A stretch of 64,000 nt of DNA from Streptomyces flavochromogenes (GCF_000717595.1 NZ_JNZO01000008.1:186001-250000); one strand, 5' to 3'; shown: positions 7,964-16,735, numbered from the stretch's first letter. The notes: generated from the sequence alone by a model not told the origin. Numbers and translations are program-made.

Positions 7964-8855
7964 GCGGCTTTCCCGCCAAGACCGTGGAGCGGAACGACGC
8001 CACCACCGGCCGGAGATCGACCCGGTGCCACGCCGCCCACAGCTGCACCGACCCGTCGTACCAGGGGAGTTCCCGTACGACGATGCCCTCGGTCGAGCCG
8101 CGCACCATGCTCTGCTGTACGAGCGCGAGGCCGAGGCCGGAGGCGACCAGGCCCAGCGCGGTGAGGGCGTCGGCGGCGTCGAGGCGGATGTCCGGAGTGA
8201 ACCCGGACGCGGTGCACGACGCGACGAACGCGTCACGCCATCCGGGGGCGTGGGAGTCGCCCACCGCGATCCACGGCTGACCGTCCAGGTCGCCGGGGGT
8301 CACGTCCTCCCGACCCGCGAGGGGATGGTCCTCGGGCAGCGTGAGCAACAGCGGGTCCCGCAGCAGGGGCGCGGCGTCCAGGTCCGGATCGTCCTCCGGA
8401 GGGGGCGTGCGGACGAGCGCGATGTCCAGGCTCCGCTGGCGCAGGCCCTCGAACTGGTCGGCCGACTCCTGGTCGTACAACGCCACGTGGATTCCCGGCC
8501 GCTCCTCGCGCAGGGTGCGCAGGGCCGTCGGCAGGACGCCGGTGTGCATGGCGTCGGCGACGTATCCGATGCACAGCCCGCCCTCCTCGCCCCGGCCGAG
8601 CCGCCGGCCCAGGTTCTCCAGCCGGTCCGCGTGCCGCAGCAGAGCGCGGGCCTCGGTCAGGAAGACATGGCCGTCCGAGGTGAGCCGGATGCGTTGCTGG
8701 CTGCGCTCGAAGAGGGTGAGGCCCAGGTTCTTCTCGAGCTGGGCGATCTGCCGGCTGAGAGGCGACTGGGAGATGTGGAGCCGTTCGGCGGCCCGCCCGA
8801 CGTGTTCCGTCTCGGCGACGGTCACGAAATAGCGGAGTTGTCGCAGGTCAAGCAT
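7953..8855 (-). CDS. LysR-family transcriptional regulator
   Basis: This is a 300-residue regulator with an N-terminal winged HTH (LRQLRYFVTVAETEHVGRAA, then LHISQSPLSRQIAQLE) and a periplasmic-binding-like effector domain from about residue 90. Start ATG 8855 is supported by GAGG six bases upstream; an in-frame ATG four codons earlier is less well placed. It is divergent from the aldo/keto reductase operon with 138 bases between starts, the usual arrangement in which a LysR protein controls the neighbouring operon and itself. The effector is unknown. Confidence 0.9.
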   Translation of the reverse strand: MLDLRQLRYFVTVAETEHVGRAAERLHISQSPLSRQIAQLEKNLGLTLFERSQQRIRLTSDGHVFLTEARALLRHADRLENLGRRLGRGEEGGLCIGYVADAMHTGVLPTALRTLREERPGIHVALYDQESADQFEGLRQRSLDIALVRTPPPEDDPDLDAAPLLRDPLLLTLPEDHPLAGREDVTPGDLDGQPWIAVGDSHAPGWRDAFVASCTASGFTPDIRLDAADALTALGLVASGLGLALVQQSMVRGSTEGIVVRELPWYDGSVQLWAAWHRVDLRPVVASFRSTVLAGKPHPQ

Positions 8856-8893
8856 GTGGGACCTCAAAGGACTGAAGTGAGCCCGAGTAAGTC

Positions 8894-8923
8894 TTGGACA
8901 GTCTCATCCACGGATCCTAACCT
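8894..8923 (+). promoter_or_regulatory. Candidate promoter for the aldo/keto reductase operon
   Basis: TTGGAC (8894-8899) and TAACCT (8918-8923) are spaced by 18 bases in the LysR/AKR divergent region, about 70 bases before the AKR start. A LysR box could not be singled out. Confidence 0.4.
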
Positions 8924-8993
8924 CGGAAGCACAAGGCCGACGGATCGGCCATCTCTCAGCAATCCATCGCATTCCAAGGCAAAAGGATCTCTC

Positions 8994-10010
8994 GTGACCA
9001 TCGCGTCCCTCCTCCCCGGCGCCCTCGGCTTCGGCACCGCTCCCCTCGGCAACATGTTCCGCGCCATCCCCGACGACGAGGCCGCGGCCACCGTCGAAGC
9101 CGCCTGGACCCAGGGCATCCGCTACTTCGACACCGCCCCCTTCTACGGCGCGGGCCTCTCGGAGATCCGCCTGGGCGACGTGCTCGCCCAGCACCCCCGA
9201 GACGAGTTCGTCCTCAGCACCAAGGTCGGGCGTCTCGTCCTCGACGAGATCGAGGACCCGGCCGCCCGCGACCTGGGCGAGAAGGGCGGCCTCTTCCAGC
9301 ACGGACGCCCCCACAAGATGGTCAACGACTACAGCGCCGACGCCACGCTGCGTTCCATCGAGGACAGCCTGAAGCGACTCAGGACCGACCGCCTCGACAT
9401 CGTGTGGGTGCACGACGTCGCGCAGGACTTCTACGGGGACGAGTGGCTGGCCGCATACGAGACCGCCCGCACCGGCGCCTTCCGCACCCTCCAGCGGCTC
9501 CGCGACGAGGGCGTCATCAAGGCCTGGGGCCTGGGAGTCAACCGCGTAGAGCCCCTGGAGCTCACCCTCGACCTCGACGAGCCGAAGCCCGACGCGTTCC
9601 TCCTCGCCGGCCGCTACACGCTGCTCGACCACGACCGCGCCCTGCAGCGCCTGCTCCCCGCCGCCGTGGAACAGGGAGTCGACATCGTCGTCGGCGGCCC
9701 CTACAGCTCGGGCATCCTCGCCGGGGGCACGCACTTCGAGTACCAGAAGGCACCCGCGGCCGTCATCGACAAGGTCGAGCAGATCAAGGCCGTCGCCGGT
9801 CGTCACGGCGTCGGCATCAAGGCCGCCGCCCTGCAGTTCTCCCTCGCCCACCCGGCCACCGTCGCCGCGATCCCGGGCGCCACGAAGCCCAGCCGCATCG
9901 CGGAGGACGTCGCCGCCCTGGAGGAGACGATCCCTTCCGCGTTCTGGACCGAGCTCCGGGCCGAAGGGCTCATCGCGGGGGACGCCCCCGCGCCGGCCCC
10001 CACCGCCTGA
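8994..10010 (+). CDS. Aldo/keto reductase (D-threo-aldose/L-fucose dehydrogenase type)
   Basis: This is a 338-residue NAD(P)-dependent TIM-barrel oxidoreductase. GTG 8994 is preceded by AAAGGA. The catalytic tetrad is complete: Asp46, Tyr51 (DTAPFYGAG), Lys77 (STKVGR) and His140 (WVHD). The LFQHGRPHKMVNDYSADA region and a conserved C-terminal AIPGATKPSRIAEDV cofactor motif place it with the fucose/galactose dehydrogenase-like AKRs. It heads a two-gene operon with an SRPBCC protein, probably under the divergent LysR regulator, and may act on a sugar or small aldehyde. Confidence 0.9.
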   Translation: MTIASLLPGALGFGTAPLGNMFRAIPDDEAAATVEAAWTQGIRYFDTAPFYGAGLSEIRLGDVLAQHPRDEFVLSTKVGRLVLDEIEDPAARDLGEKGGLFQHGRPHKMVNDYSADATLRSIEDSLKRLRTDRLDIVWVHDVAQDFYGDEWLAAYETARTGAFRTLQRLRDEGVIKAWGLGVNRVEPLELTLDLDEPKPDAFLLAGRYTLLDHDRALQRLLPAAVEQGVDIVVGGPYSSGILAGGTHFEYQKAPAAVIDKVEQIKAVAGRHGVGIKAAALQFSLAHPATVAAIPGATKPSRIAEDVAALEETIPSAFWTELRAEGLIAGDAPAPAPTA

Positions 10011-10104
10011 TCCTCTCTCCCCACCGCCCGACGGACCTCTCCCCGACATCCTCTGACATCCCTGATCCGCCGTCCCTGCAGAACCCGAAATCCAAGGAGA
10101 ACCC

Positions 10105-10542
10105 GTGGCCACCACGACCGCGACCATCGACATCCCTGCGTCCCCGGACAGCGTCTGGCAGCTCATGGGCGGTTTCGACTCGCTCCCGGAATGGCTGCCC
10201 TACATCCCCGCCAGTCGCCTGGGGGAGGGAGGCCGCGTCCGGACCCTCACCAACGAGGACGGGGGCGTGATCGTCGAACGCCTCGAGTCCTTCGACGACA
10301 AGGCCCGCAGCTACAGCTACTCCATCCTCCAGGCCCCGTTCCCCGTCACCGGCTACCTCTCCACGCTCAGCGTCCACGAGGGACGGGACCAGACCACGGC
10401 TCGTGTGGAGTGGACCGGCACCTTCACACCGGACGGCGTCGGCGACGAAGAGGCCATCGCCCTCTTCCACGGCATCTACCGGGACGGCCTGGCCGCGCTG
10501 CACCGGACGATCACCTCACGCCTGCCCCAGGGGACCTCGTGA
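10105..10542 (+). CDS. SRPBCC (polyketide cyclase/MxaD-like) protein
   Basis: This is a 145-residue START-like fold protein starting at GTG 10105 behind CCAAGGAGAA. It has the typical opening IDIPASPDSVWQLMGGFDSLPEWLP, where a hydrophobic ligand cavity is formed, and a long C-terminal helix (EAIALFHGIYRDGLAALH). Related proteins bind or cyclise small hydrophobic ligands. It lies 94 bases after the aldo/keto reductase and is probably co-transcribed. Confidence 0.85.
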   Translation: MATTTATIDIPASPDSVWQLMGGFDSLPEWLPYIPASRLGEGGRVRTLTNEDGGVIVERLESFDDKARSYSYSILQAPFPVTGYLSTLSVHEGRDQTTARVEWTGTFTPDGVGDEEAIALFHGIYRDGLAALHRTITSRLPQGTS

Positions 10543-10565
10543 CGGCCCGGCGTCCGCGGCCCATG

Positions 10566-10583
10566 GCCTGCGCAGACGCAGGC
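10566..10583. terminator. Hairpin between convergent genes
   Basis: A 7-bp stem GCCTGCG / CGCAGGC with a CAGA loop lies between the SRPBCC stop and the following minus-strand gene end. Confidence 0.45.
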
Positions 10584-10621
10584 GCAGGGGCGTGAGAGCG
10601 GGGCGGCGCCATGACGCCCGG

Positions 10622-11410
10622 TCAGCCGTCCGGCAGCACCAGCCAGACCTCGGAGAGGGCGAGGCCGTGTTCGTGGGTCACCACCCCGCACGGGCAGCCC
10701 AACGACATCCGGCCCTCGTCCCCGGTCACCGTCCACGGGCCGGTCGCACCCCCGCACGCGGGGCACCTGAAGGTCTCGGCCGTCCACACGTCGGCAGCGG
10801 GCCTGCCGTAGTGCCGGAAGCGCCCCGCGTACCGGACCCGCCAGAGGCCGACCGGGGGAGTGACGGGGACCGCCCCCGGCCGCCTCCCGGAAGCCAGCAG
10901 GGTGAACAGCTCGATCAGATCGGGGAGAAGAGCCTCGCCGGCGTCCGTCGGCGGCACGGTCGGGTCGTCCGCCGCCCCGACCGACCTTCCGTACCTCGGG
11001 GCCGCCGCAGCGCGTGGTGGGTTCGGAGTGCCGTGCCACGGCAGGAACGCACGGGCGACGGCGGCCAGGAGGGCGGCCGCACGCGGGCTGACGGCGCCGG
11101 CGTCGAGATGATGGAGCGCGGTGCGCAGGATGCGTTGGAGCCGTCGGTCCCGGTCCGTGCGCGTCGTCCGTGCGGACGCCGCACGCCGGAGCGGGAGCGG
11201 AGCCGCGAGGCGCGTCAGTACCGCCGCCGCTGCCTCGGAGTCCGGTGCTGTCGGGCACCACTGCCCGGAGGCCAGGAGCTGCCGCGCCCTTCCGGCCTCA
11301 CGCACGAGGGCTTGCGTGGGCAACACCGGCCGCGGCTGACGACGGGGCGGCCCCGGCGGGTGTCCCGGCGAGCCGAAGTCCGCCCCGTGTGTCTCGTTGC
11401 TGCTCGTCAT
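10622..11410 (-). CDS. Hypothetical protein with a C-terminal zinc-ribbon-like motif
   Basis: This is a 262-residue protein with no membrane segment. The central part is helical and rich in Ala/Arg. The C-terminal 60 residues contain FRCPACGG and later GCPCG, a CxxC-CxC arrangement that could bind zinc, followed by a conserved-looking HGLALSEVWLVLPDG end. ATG 11410 has a G-rich site upstream; an upstream in-frame start at 11458 is possible. I do not recognise the family. It is flanked by the convergent SRPBCC operon and the RidA gene. Confidence 0.65.
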   Translation of the reverse strand: MTSSNETHGADFGSPGHPPGPPRRQPRPVLPTQALVREAGRARQLLASGQWCPTAPDSEAAAAVLTRLAAPLPLRRAASARTTRTDRDRRLQRILRTALHHLDAGAVSPRAAALLAAVARAFLPWHGTPNPPRAAAAPRYGRSVGAADDPTVPPTDAGEALLPDLIELFTLLASGRRPGAVPVTPPVGLWRVRYAGRFRHYGRPAADVWTAETFRCPACGGATGPWTVTGDEGRMSLGCPCGVVTHEHGLALSEVWLVLPDG

Positions 11411-11657
11411 GCTCCTGCCCCCATGGAGTTCGCCGGCGTCCGTTCCCCCGGCGAGCATCCCGGACAGCGCTCGCCGCGCACGTGCGGGCCGGCCTCCGGC
11501 ATCGGTGCCGGGTCAGGAAGCCCTCGCCCTGGTGAGCGGGTCGCGTGCGAGCAGCCCCGCGCCCAGACACGAGGCGCCGCCACCGAGCGCGGCCGGAACG
11601 ACAGCGGGCATCCGCTTGAACGTCACGTGTTCCTGCGCCGTCGCCCGCAGCGTGGTC

Positions 11658-12068
11658 CTACTGATCCAGTACGGCGGCGACGGCCTCGATCTCGACGAGC
11701 TGGTCGTCGTAGCCGAGCACGGTGACGCCCATCAAGGTGCTGGGGACGTCGTGGTCACCGAAAGCGTCCCGGACGACCTCCCAGGCTGCCACCAGATCCC
11801 TCTGCCGGGCCGATGCGACGAGGACCCGTGTACTGATGACGTCCTGGAGCGACGCGCCGGCGGCAGCGAGAGCGACCCGCATGTTCTCCACGGCTTTCGA
11901 CGCCTGGCCCGCGTAGTCCCCGACAGCCGCCGTCGAGCCGTCGTCGTTCAGAGGGCACGCCCCGGCCAGGAAGATCAGGCGGGACTCGGCGGGTGCCGTG
12001 GCGGCATAGGCGTACTCGGCGACGTCGGACAGGGCGGCGGAGCGGATCAGAGTGATGGCACGAGCCAC
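11658..12068 (-). CDS. RidA/YjgF/YER057c/UK114 family protein
   Basis: This is a 136-residue protein. RidA proteins are trimeric enamine/imine deaminases that remove reactive intermediates from pyridoxal-phosphate enzymes. The conserved features are FLAGACPLNDDGS, AVENMRVALAAAGASLQDV followed by ISTRVLV, and a C-terminal VEIEAVAAV. The catalytic Arg expected near position 105 of RidA is not clearly placed, so it may be a divergent subgroup member. GTG 12068 is preceded by AAAGGACC. An unusual 9-bp repeat lies about 80 bases upstream. Confidence 0.85.
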   Translation of the reverse strand: MARAITLIRSAALSDVAEYAYAATAPAESRLIFLAGACPLNDDGSTAAVGDYAGQASKAVENMRVALAAAGASLQDVISTRVLVASARQRDLVAAWEVVRDAFGDHDVPSTLMGVTVLGYDDQLVEIEAVAAVLDQ

Positions 12069-12145
12069 GGTCGGTGGGTCCTTTCCCAGCGGGTGCAGAC
12101 CGCGAACATCCTGCCAACGTCACGCCGCCGTCGCCTTCCCTTTTC

Positions 12146-12190
12146 TCACAGCCCTCACAGCCCTCACAGCCCTCACAGCCCTCACAGCCC
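12146..12190. repeat. Five perfect 9-bp tandem repeats
   Basis: The unit TCACAGCCC is repeated five times without change, just upstream of the RidA gene and beyond the 3' end of the PQQ-like lipoprotein gene. A sixth, degraded unit follows. Confidence 0.95.
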
Positions 12191-12275
12191 TCGCGGCTCT
12201 GGCTGCCTGGTTGTCGTGGTCGCCCTCGCTTCCCGCGCACGGCTCAAGAGGACCGACGGTCGCCTGCACGGCCCG

Positions 12276-13613
12276 TCAGTCCTTGTCCTTGGGGCGGAGG
12301 GTGACCAGGTCGTCGCCGTCGCAATAGGTGAGGCCGACCCACGGACCCTTGCCATGGCCGGCGAAGGCCCGGCAGTCCGATGTGCCCTCCCAGAGGACGC
12401 GATCCTCGTACCCCAGCAGGAGCAGACGTCGGCCGTCCTGCCAGAACCTGTCCATGAGGAGGCGTGAGGCGGGGCTCAGGCCGCGAGGGCGGAGCGGCCG
12501 GCCGGTCTCGTTCAGGGTCCGGTCCGGGCGGCCGGGTGCGCGGATGATCTGGTTCATGGTGCCGTCGGTGACCAGGTACTCGCCCGGGGCGAGCCGCCGG
12601 GAGTGGCCCAGGGTGCCGCTGTAGTGCGGGACGACGAGGGCTCCTCCGGCCTCGGGCAGCGCCATCCCGTAGCCGATGAACAGGGGGAGAGTGCGGTCCC
12701 AGCGGCATCCCGTACGCGGGTCGCGAGGTGCCTGGGGCTGGTCCCACACGAAGGAGCGCTGCCAGTCGTATTCTTCGTGACCGGCGTACTCGGCGATCCG
12801 CCAGGCGAGGACGGTGGCGCGGCAGCTGCCCTTGGCCGGGGCGGTGGCCATCGTGACGTGCCCGCCGTTCTGGGTGATCCGGTCGATGGGTTCGCGGGGC
12901 ATCCGGAGACCTGTCATCCAGGCCGGTCGGCCGGTCTCCGGGCCGAGGGTGGCGACGCGGCCCGGGGTGACGAGATAGGGCCGGCAGCGGTGGACGTCGG
13001 AGGGCGGCTCGACGGCGAAGGCGTCGGCCCGGCAGCCGTCCAGGACCCGTACCGCCCCGGACTCCGTGCGCGTCCACTTGCGCACGCCCGACCAGGAGTC
13101 CCAGCCGGTCAATTGGCAGGAACCGGGGCGGCAGTCGGCCGCCAGCACCGTCGCGAACCCGCTCTCGTACAGGAACACCCGGCTGCCCGGCGGCAGAGGC
13201 TGTCGCCAGGCCAGGCGCCCGTGCTGCGGGTCGAGCCCGGCGATGGCCGTCGGTCCCCGGTGACCTTCGCCCCCGCCGACCAGCACGACTTTGTGGTCCT
13301 GGACCAGCGCGGAGTGTGCCGCACCCGGTCGGGTTGAGGTCAACGCGAACTCGGCGGGCAGCGTCAGCCGCCAGCCCTGGCGCTCAGGCCCCTTCAGCCG
13401 GACGAGCGTGCGCCCCTGGCCGAGCAGCCCCGCCTCGGTGGAATTCACCGCCCAGGTGCCGTCAGGCCCGGGCCGCACCGGCATCCGCACACGCGAGGCT
13501 TCCTCGGGGACCGCCGAACCATCGCCGAACATCGGCCCCTGCGGGGCGAAACACCCCGTGACCAGTAAGGCCAGTACCCCACCCAGCAGCCACCGCCACC
13601 CCCGACGCCGCAT
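12276..13613 (-). CDS. PQQ-like beta-propeller lipoprotein
   Basis: This 445-residue exported protein starts at ATG 13613 behind a G-run. A signal peptide (1-20) ends in the lipobox LVTGC, so it should be anchored to the outer face of the membrane. The rest shows propeller blades of the type found in PQQ/BamB proteins (TAIAGLDPQHGRLAWRQPL, LTGWDSWSGVRKWTR, RVATLGPETGRPAWM) and several cysteine pairs. It shares its overall design with the gene at 24187 and the pseudogene at 46588. Binding partner or enzymatic role is unknown. Confidence 0.75.
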   Translation of the reverse strand: MRRRGWRWLLGGVLALLVTGCFAPQGPMFGDGSAVPEEASRVRMPVRPGPDGTWAVNSTEAGLLGQGRTLVRLKGPERQGWRLTLPAEFALTSTRPGAAHSALVQDHKVVLVGGGEGHRGPTAIAGLDPQHGRLAWRQPLPPGSRVFLYESGFATVLAADCRPGSCQLTGWDSWSGVRKWTRTESGAVRVLDGCRADAFAVEPPSDVHRCRPYLVTPGRVATLGPETGRPAWMTGLRMPREPIDRITQNGGHVTMATAPAKGSCRATVLAWRIAEYAGHEEYDWQRSFVWDQPQAPRDPRTGCRWDRTLPLFIGYGMALPEAGGALVVPHYSGTLGHSRRLAPGEYLVTDGTMNQIIRAPGRPDRTLNETGRPLRPRGLSPASRLLMDRFWQDGRRLLLLGYEDRVLWEGTSDCRAFAGHGKGPWVGLTYCDGDDLVTLRPKDKD

Positions 13614-13804
13614 CGCACCCCCCCCAGGTCCGCGCCCACGGTAGAGCTGCCCCGACCTCTCTGCCGCCCTCGTTCCCCATTCGTGACGGCCTCGTAGCCA
13701 CAAGGCGGCCGAATGCGCACCTCCGGCGACTCCATCCTTCGGCCTACTGCCTTCTCGGCCGTGCGAAGGACGATCTTGCGGCCCCGCCGGGAGAGGCTTG
13801 ATCC

Positions 13805-14032
13805 GTGAGCACAACCATCGGATACACCGCCGAAAGCGTCGGCTACGTCATAGGAGCCCAAGGGCTTGTCAGCTTCGCTTCGCAGACCCTCTTCGGCACG
13901 GAGTGGGGCTGGCTGCACAAGGTCGTCGACCTCCCGCCGGCCGCCTCCCTCGGCATCGTCGCCGTGGGGCTGGCACTCGTCCTCGTCGGTGTGAAGACGC
14001 GAAAGGCGCCCGCGCGGCAGGAGGCCCGCTGA
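13805..14032 (+). CDS. Small membrane protein
   Basis: This is a 75-residue protein from GTG 13805 (GAGAGG upstream). It has an amphipathic N-terminal part (GYVIGAQGLVSFASQTLFG) and one clear membrane segment near residues 45-63 (AASLGIVAVGLALVLVGV), ending in a short basic tail. I do not recognise a family. It is a single gene. Confidence 0.6.
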   Translation: MSTTIGYTAESVGYVIGAQGLVSFASQTLFGTEWGWLHKVVDLPPAASLGIVAVGLALVLVGVKTRKAPARQEAR

Positions 14033-14122
14033 CCGACGGGCCGCCCGAGGCACGCCAGGGGAGCCGTCGGGCCGGGGAGCGGGAGCGGGGGAGCGAGGGA
14101 GCGGAGGAGTGGGGAAGGCGAA

Positions 14123-15259
14123 CTACAGGCGGTCCGCGTGCGCACGCGGCGAGGCAACGGTCGCCGTGATGCGCGGGTAGTCGGTGTAGCCGTTCTCGCC
14201 GCCCGTGTACATCAGGCCTTCCTCGCGGACGGGGTTGATGGGGGCGCCGGTCCGGAGGCGTTCGACGAGGTCGGGGTTGGCCAGGAAGGGGCGGCCCAGG
14301 GAGATGAGATCGGCTCCGGCGGCGAGGAGGCGTTCGGCGGCGTGTCGGCCGCCGTCTGCGGGTAGGGGGCTGCCCCAGCCGAGCACCGGATTCGCGATGA
14401 GGGTGCGCGGCCAGGCCTTGCGGATGTCCTGGAAGAGCGGCTGGTCCGGGTCGGCGAACACGAGGTGCAGGTAGGCGGGACCGATGTCGTTCAGTGCGGC
14501 GACGAGGGCGGGGTAGATGTCCTCGGTGTCGCCTTCCTCGATGCCGTTGACGGTCAGGCCGGGTGCGAGCCGGACACCCACCCGGTCGGGGCCGATCGCG
14601 TCGGCGACGGCCTGGACCACCTCGACGACGAAGCGAATGCGGTGCTCGACCGCACCGCCGTACGCGTCGGTGCGCTGGTTGGTTCCCTTGGCGAGGAACT
14701 GGTGCAGCAGGTAGCCGTTGGCAGCGTGCACCTCGACGCCGGCGAAGCCCGCGTCGACGGCCTTGCTGGCCGCGGCGGCGAAGTCGGCGACGGTGGAGCG
14801 GATCTCCTCGACGGTCATCTCCCGCGGGACGACGGCCGTTCGGCGGCCGGCCGCCGTGTGGATCGGCTCGGGCAGGGGGATCGGCGAGGGAGCGACGGGC
14901 GTGAGCCCGCTGTTGTCGGGGTGCCCGACCCGCCCGCCGTGCTGCAGCTGGAGGAACATCCGCCCACCGGCGGCGTGCACGGCGCCGGTGACCTGACGCC
15001 ACCCCGCCACGTGGGCGTCGTTGTGGATGGCGGTGATGTTCGGGTAGGTCTGGCCGACGGCGTTCGGCGTGGAGGCCTCGGCGATGATCAGGCCGGCGGA
15101 GGCGCGCTGGGAGTAGTAGGTGGCCATGAGGGGCAGCGGGACGCCGTCGGCCGTCGCGCGGTTGCGCGTCATCGGCGCCATGACCAGGCGGTTGGGGAGT
15201 TCCAGCGGGCCGAGGAGGGCGGAGTCGAAGAGGCGGGATTCGACCGGTGCGTTCGTCAT
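14123..15259 (-). CDS. Old Yellow Enzyme family alkene reductase
   Basis: This is a 378-residue FMN-dependent TIM-barrel enzyme that reduces activated C=C bonds (enones, nitro compounds). Features seen are an opening FDSALLGPLELPNRLVMAPMT, the FMN-side LQLQHGGR (103-110), the substrate-binding HAANGY (His178, Asn181, Tyr183), QFLAKGTNQRTDAYGG, and the C-terminal phosphate-binding DLISLGRPFLANP. ATG 15259 has no ribosome site, but a MerR-type promoter places the transcript start at about this ATG, implying a leaderless mRNA. It is divergent from the MerR gene that probably controls it. Confidence 0.95.
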   Translation of the reverse strand: MTNAPVESRLFDSALLGPLELPNRLVMAPMTRNRATADGVPLPLMATYYSQRASAGLIIAEASTPNAVGQTYPNITAIHNDAHVAGWRQVTGAVHAAGGRMFLQLQHGGRVGHPDNSGLTPVAPSPIPLPEPIHTAAGRRTAVVPREMTVEEIRSTVADFAAAASKAVDAGFAGVEVHAANGYLLHQFLAKGTNQRTDAYGGAVEHRIRFVVEVVQAVADAIGPDRVGVRLAPGLTVNGIEEGDTEDIYPALVAALNDIGPAYLHLVFADPDQPLFQDIRKAWPRTLIANPVLGWGSPLPADGGRHAAERLLAAGADLISLGRPFLANPDLVERLRTGAPINPVREEGLMYTGGENGYTDYPRITATVASPRAHADRL

Positions 15260-15265
15260 GCCCGT

Positions 15266-15297
15266 ACGGTAAAAGTTGACACTGGTGTCAGGGGCAA
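15266..15297 (-). promoter_or_regulatory. MerR-type promoter and operator of the Old Yellow Enzyme gene
   Basis: On the minus strand TTGCCC (15297-15292) and TACCGT (15271-15266) are separated by 20 bases, the long spacer typical of MerR-activated promoters. A perfect dyad TGACAC-TG-GTGTCA (15277-15290) sits inside the spacer, where MerR proteins bind and twist DNA. The expected transcription start is at about 15259, the ATG itself. Confidence 0.7.
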
Positions 15298-15324
15298 GGC
15301 CGTGACCGGCGATCGGGGTGGGGA

Positions 15325-15726
15325 ATGCGGATCGGTGAACTCGCTCGGCGCAGCGGCGTGAGCGACAGGTCGCTGCGCTACTACGAGGCACAGGGCCTCC
15401 TTGCGTCCGAGCGAACGCCCGGAGGACAGCGCGACTTCGGCGAATGGGCGGTCGACCGGGTCATCCGCATCCAGGCGCTGTACGCCGCGGGGCTCACCAG
15501 CAAGAAGATCGCCCGGCTGCTGCCCTGCATGCGGGACACGGACGGCGCGCCGAGCGAGATCGCCACGGCAAAGCTGGTCGAGGAGCTGCACGCGGAACGT
15601 GAACGCATCGACCGCACGATCGCGGACCTGATCCGGTCCCGCGACGTCCTCGACGAGGTCATCTCCGCGGCCTCTCCCTCCCTCCCGGCCGCCCTACGCA
15701 CGGAGGCGTCGCCCGCCGTCGTGTGA
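15325..15726 (+). CDS. MerR-family regulator
   Basis: This is a 133-residue protein with the N-terminal winged HTH (MRIGELARRSGVSDRSLRYY, then EAQGLLASERTPGGQRDF), a linker and a coiled-coil dimerisation helix (about 80-115). It lacks the metal-binding cysteine loop of MerR/CueR and the four-cysteine cluster of SoxR, so the signal is probably an organic compound. It is divergent from the Old Yellow Enzyme gene with a 65-base gap holding a MerR-type operator, so it very likely activates that gene in response to an electrophile or enone. Confidence 0.92.
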   Translation: MRIGELARRSGVSDRSLRYYEAQGLLASERTPGGQRDFGEWAVDRVIRIQALYAAGLTSKKIARLLPCMRDTDGAPSEIATAKLVEELHAERERIDRTIADLIRSRDVLDEVISAASPSLPAALRTEASPAVV

Positions 15727-15804
15727 CGCGCGCGCCCCCACCACCGTCGGCCGGCATCCTCGCTCACCGACGAGGGCACTCCGGCCTCGGACTCCCGCGA
15801 CTGT

Positions 15805-16410
15805 TCAAGGCCGTAGCCCGATGCGCTGGAGAGCGACCGCGCTGAGGTCCGCGATGACCTCCCGGTCCCCCTGACGCCAGGCATCGGCCCATCCGCCAGG
15901 CGGTACGGGCAACTTGGCGAGTGCGCCCGGCGGGCCGGTCAGGGCGCGCAGGGCGAGTAGGTCCGCGCCTCCGGGAGCCTCGGCGAGGCGGCGCAGGGTG
16001 CTGCTGCGCCGGATCCAGAGGAGGCGCGGCGGGAGCCACAGCAGCAGGACGAAGAACACCGGAATGACGATCAGGGCCGTCGTGATCACATTGGCGACCT
16101 GGTTGACGGTCTCCTGGAGCGAGACTCCCGCGTCGGCGAATCCGGAGCCGGCGTCGGCGGCGGCCTCGAGGGGCTTCTTGAGGACGCCGCCGATCAGCGG
16201 CACATCGGACGCCGCGTCTCCCGCGTTGCCGAGCTCCTCGGCGAGGCGGTCGCCGGAACTCTCGACCCTGCGGCCCGGTTCGGCCAGCAACATGATCGTC
16301 TCGCGGACGACGAGGGCCGCCCAGACCGCGACGGCGATCACGGCCACGGCGATCAGGTCCACGAGCACCTGAAGGTTCCGGCGTGCGGGTGTCTGGGCGT
16401 AGAGGCGCAT
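15805..16410 (-). CDS. Two-helix membrane protein, unknown function
   Basis: This is a 201-residue protein from ATG 16410 (GGGAG upstream). It has a first membrane segment at about 14-35 (VLVDLIAVAVIAVAVWAALV), an external region of about 80 residues rich in Ala/Asp/Gly helices, a second segment at about 113-132 (ALIVIPVFFVLLLWLP), and a cytoplasmic tail with regular Leu/Ala/Arg helices. The outer region may form a coiled structure. I do not recognise the family. It is convergent with the MerR gene. Confidence 0.75.
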   Translation of the reverse strand: MRLYAQTPARRNLQVLVDLIAVAVIAVAVWAALVVRETIMLLAEPGRRVESSGDRLAEELGNAGDAASDVPLIGGVLKKPLEAAADAGSGFADAGVSLQETVNQVANVITTALIVIPVFFVLLLWLPPRLLWIRRSSTLRRLAEAPGGADLLALRALTGPPGALAKLPVPPGGWADAWRQGDREVIADLSAVALQRIGLRP

Positions 16411-16539
16411 GGATGACTCCCGTTCGAGTCGTGGCGTCAAGGAGGTCCGGCCGGTCGTCGGATTCAACTCTTCCACCGCGCCCCACGGGCAAACCTGCGA
16501 CACACGAGACCGACCCCATGCGCCACGTCCCCGGCAGGT

Positions 16540-16735
16540 CCTCGGCATATCTCGCGAGGAGGCCGTCGAGCGGGCGCTCGAACTCCTGCGAAGGGTCGAG
16601 ACCCCCGCCCCGAGCGGGGTCACGCGCAGCTCTCCGCACGAGCTGTCCGGCGGTACGGCCCAGCGCGTGCTCATCGCCGGCGCCATGACCCGTCGGGGGC
16701 TCACCGCGCTGAGCAGCGTATTCACGCGCTGTTGA
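16540..16735 (+). pseudogene. Fragment of an oligopeptide-type ABC transporter ATPase
   Basis: One frame reads ISREEAVERALELLRRVETP and then PHELSGGTAQRVLIAGAM, which matches the segment before and through the ABC signature (LSGG) of DppD/OppD-type ATPases. The Walker A and Walker B parts are absent and the match ends abruptly after about 50 codons. It is therefore a deletion remnant. Confidence 0.65.

Noticed and set aside
7208..8164. Long plus-strand open frame opposite the kinase and LysR genes
   Set aside because: It runs antisense to two well-supported genes, has no ribosome site and is open only because of GC-rich codon bias. Only its last part (7847-7963) is kept, as a possible hydrolase remnant.
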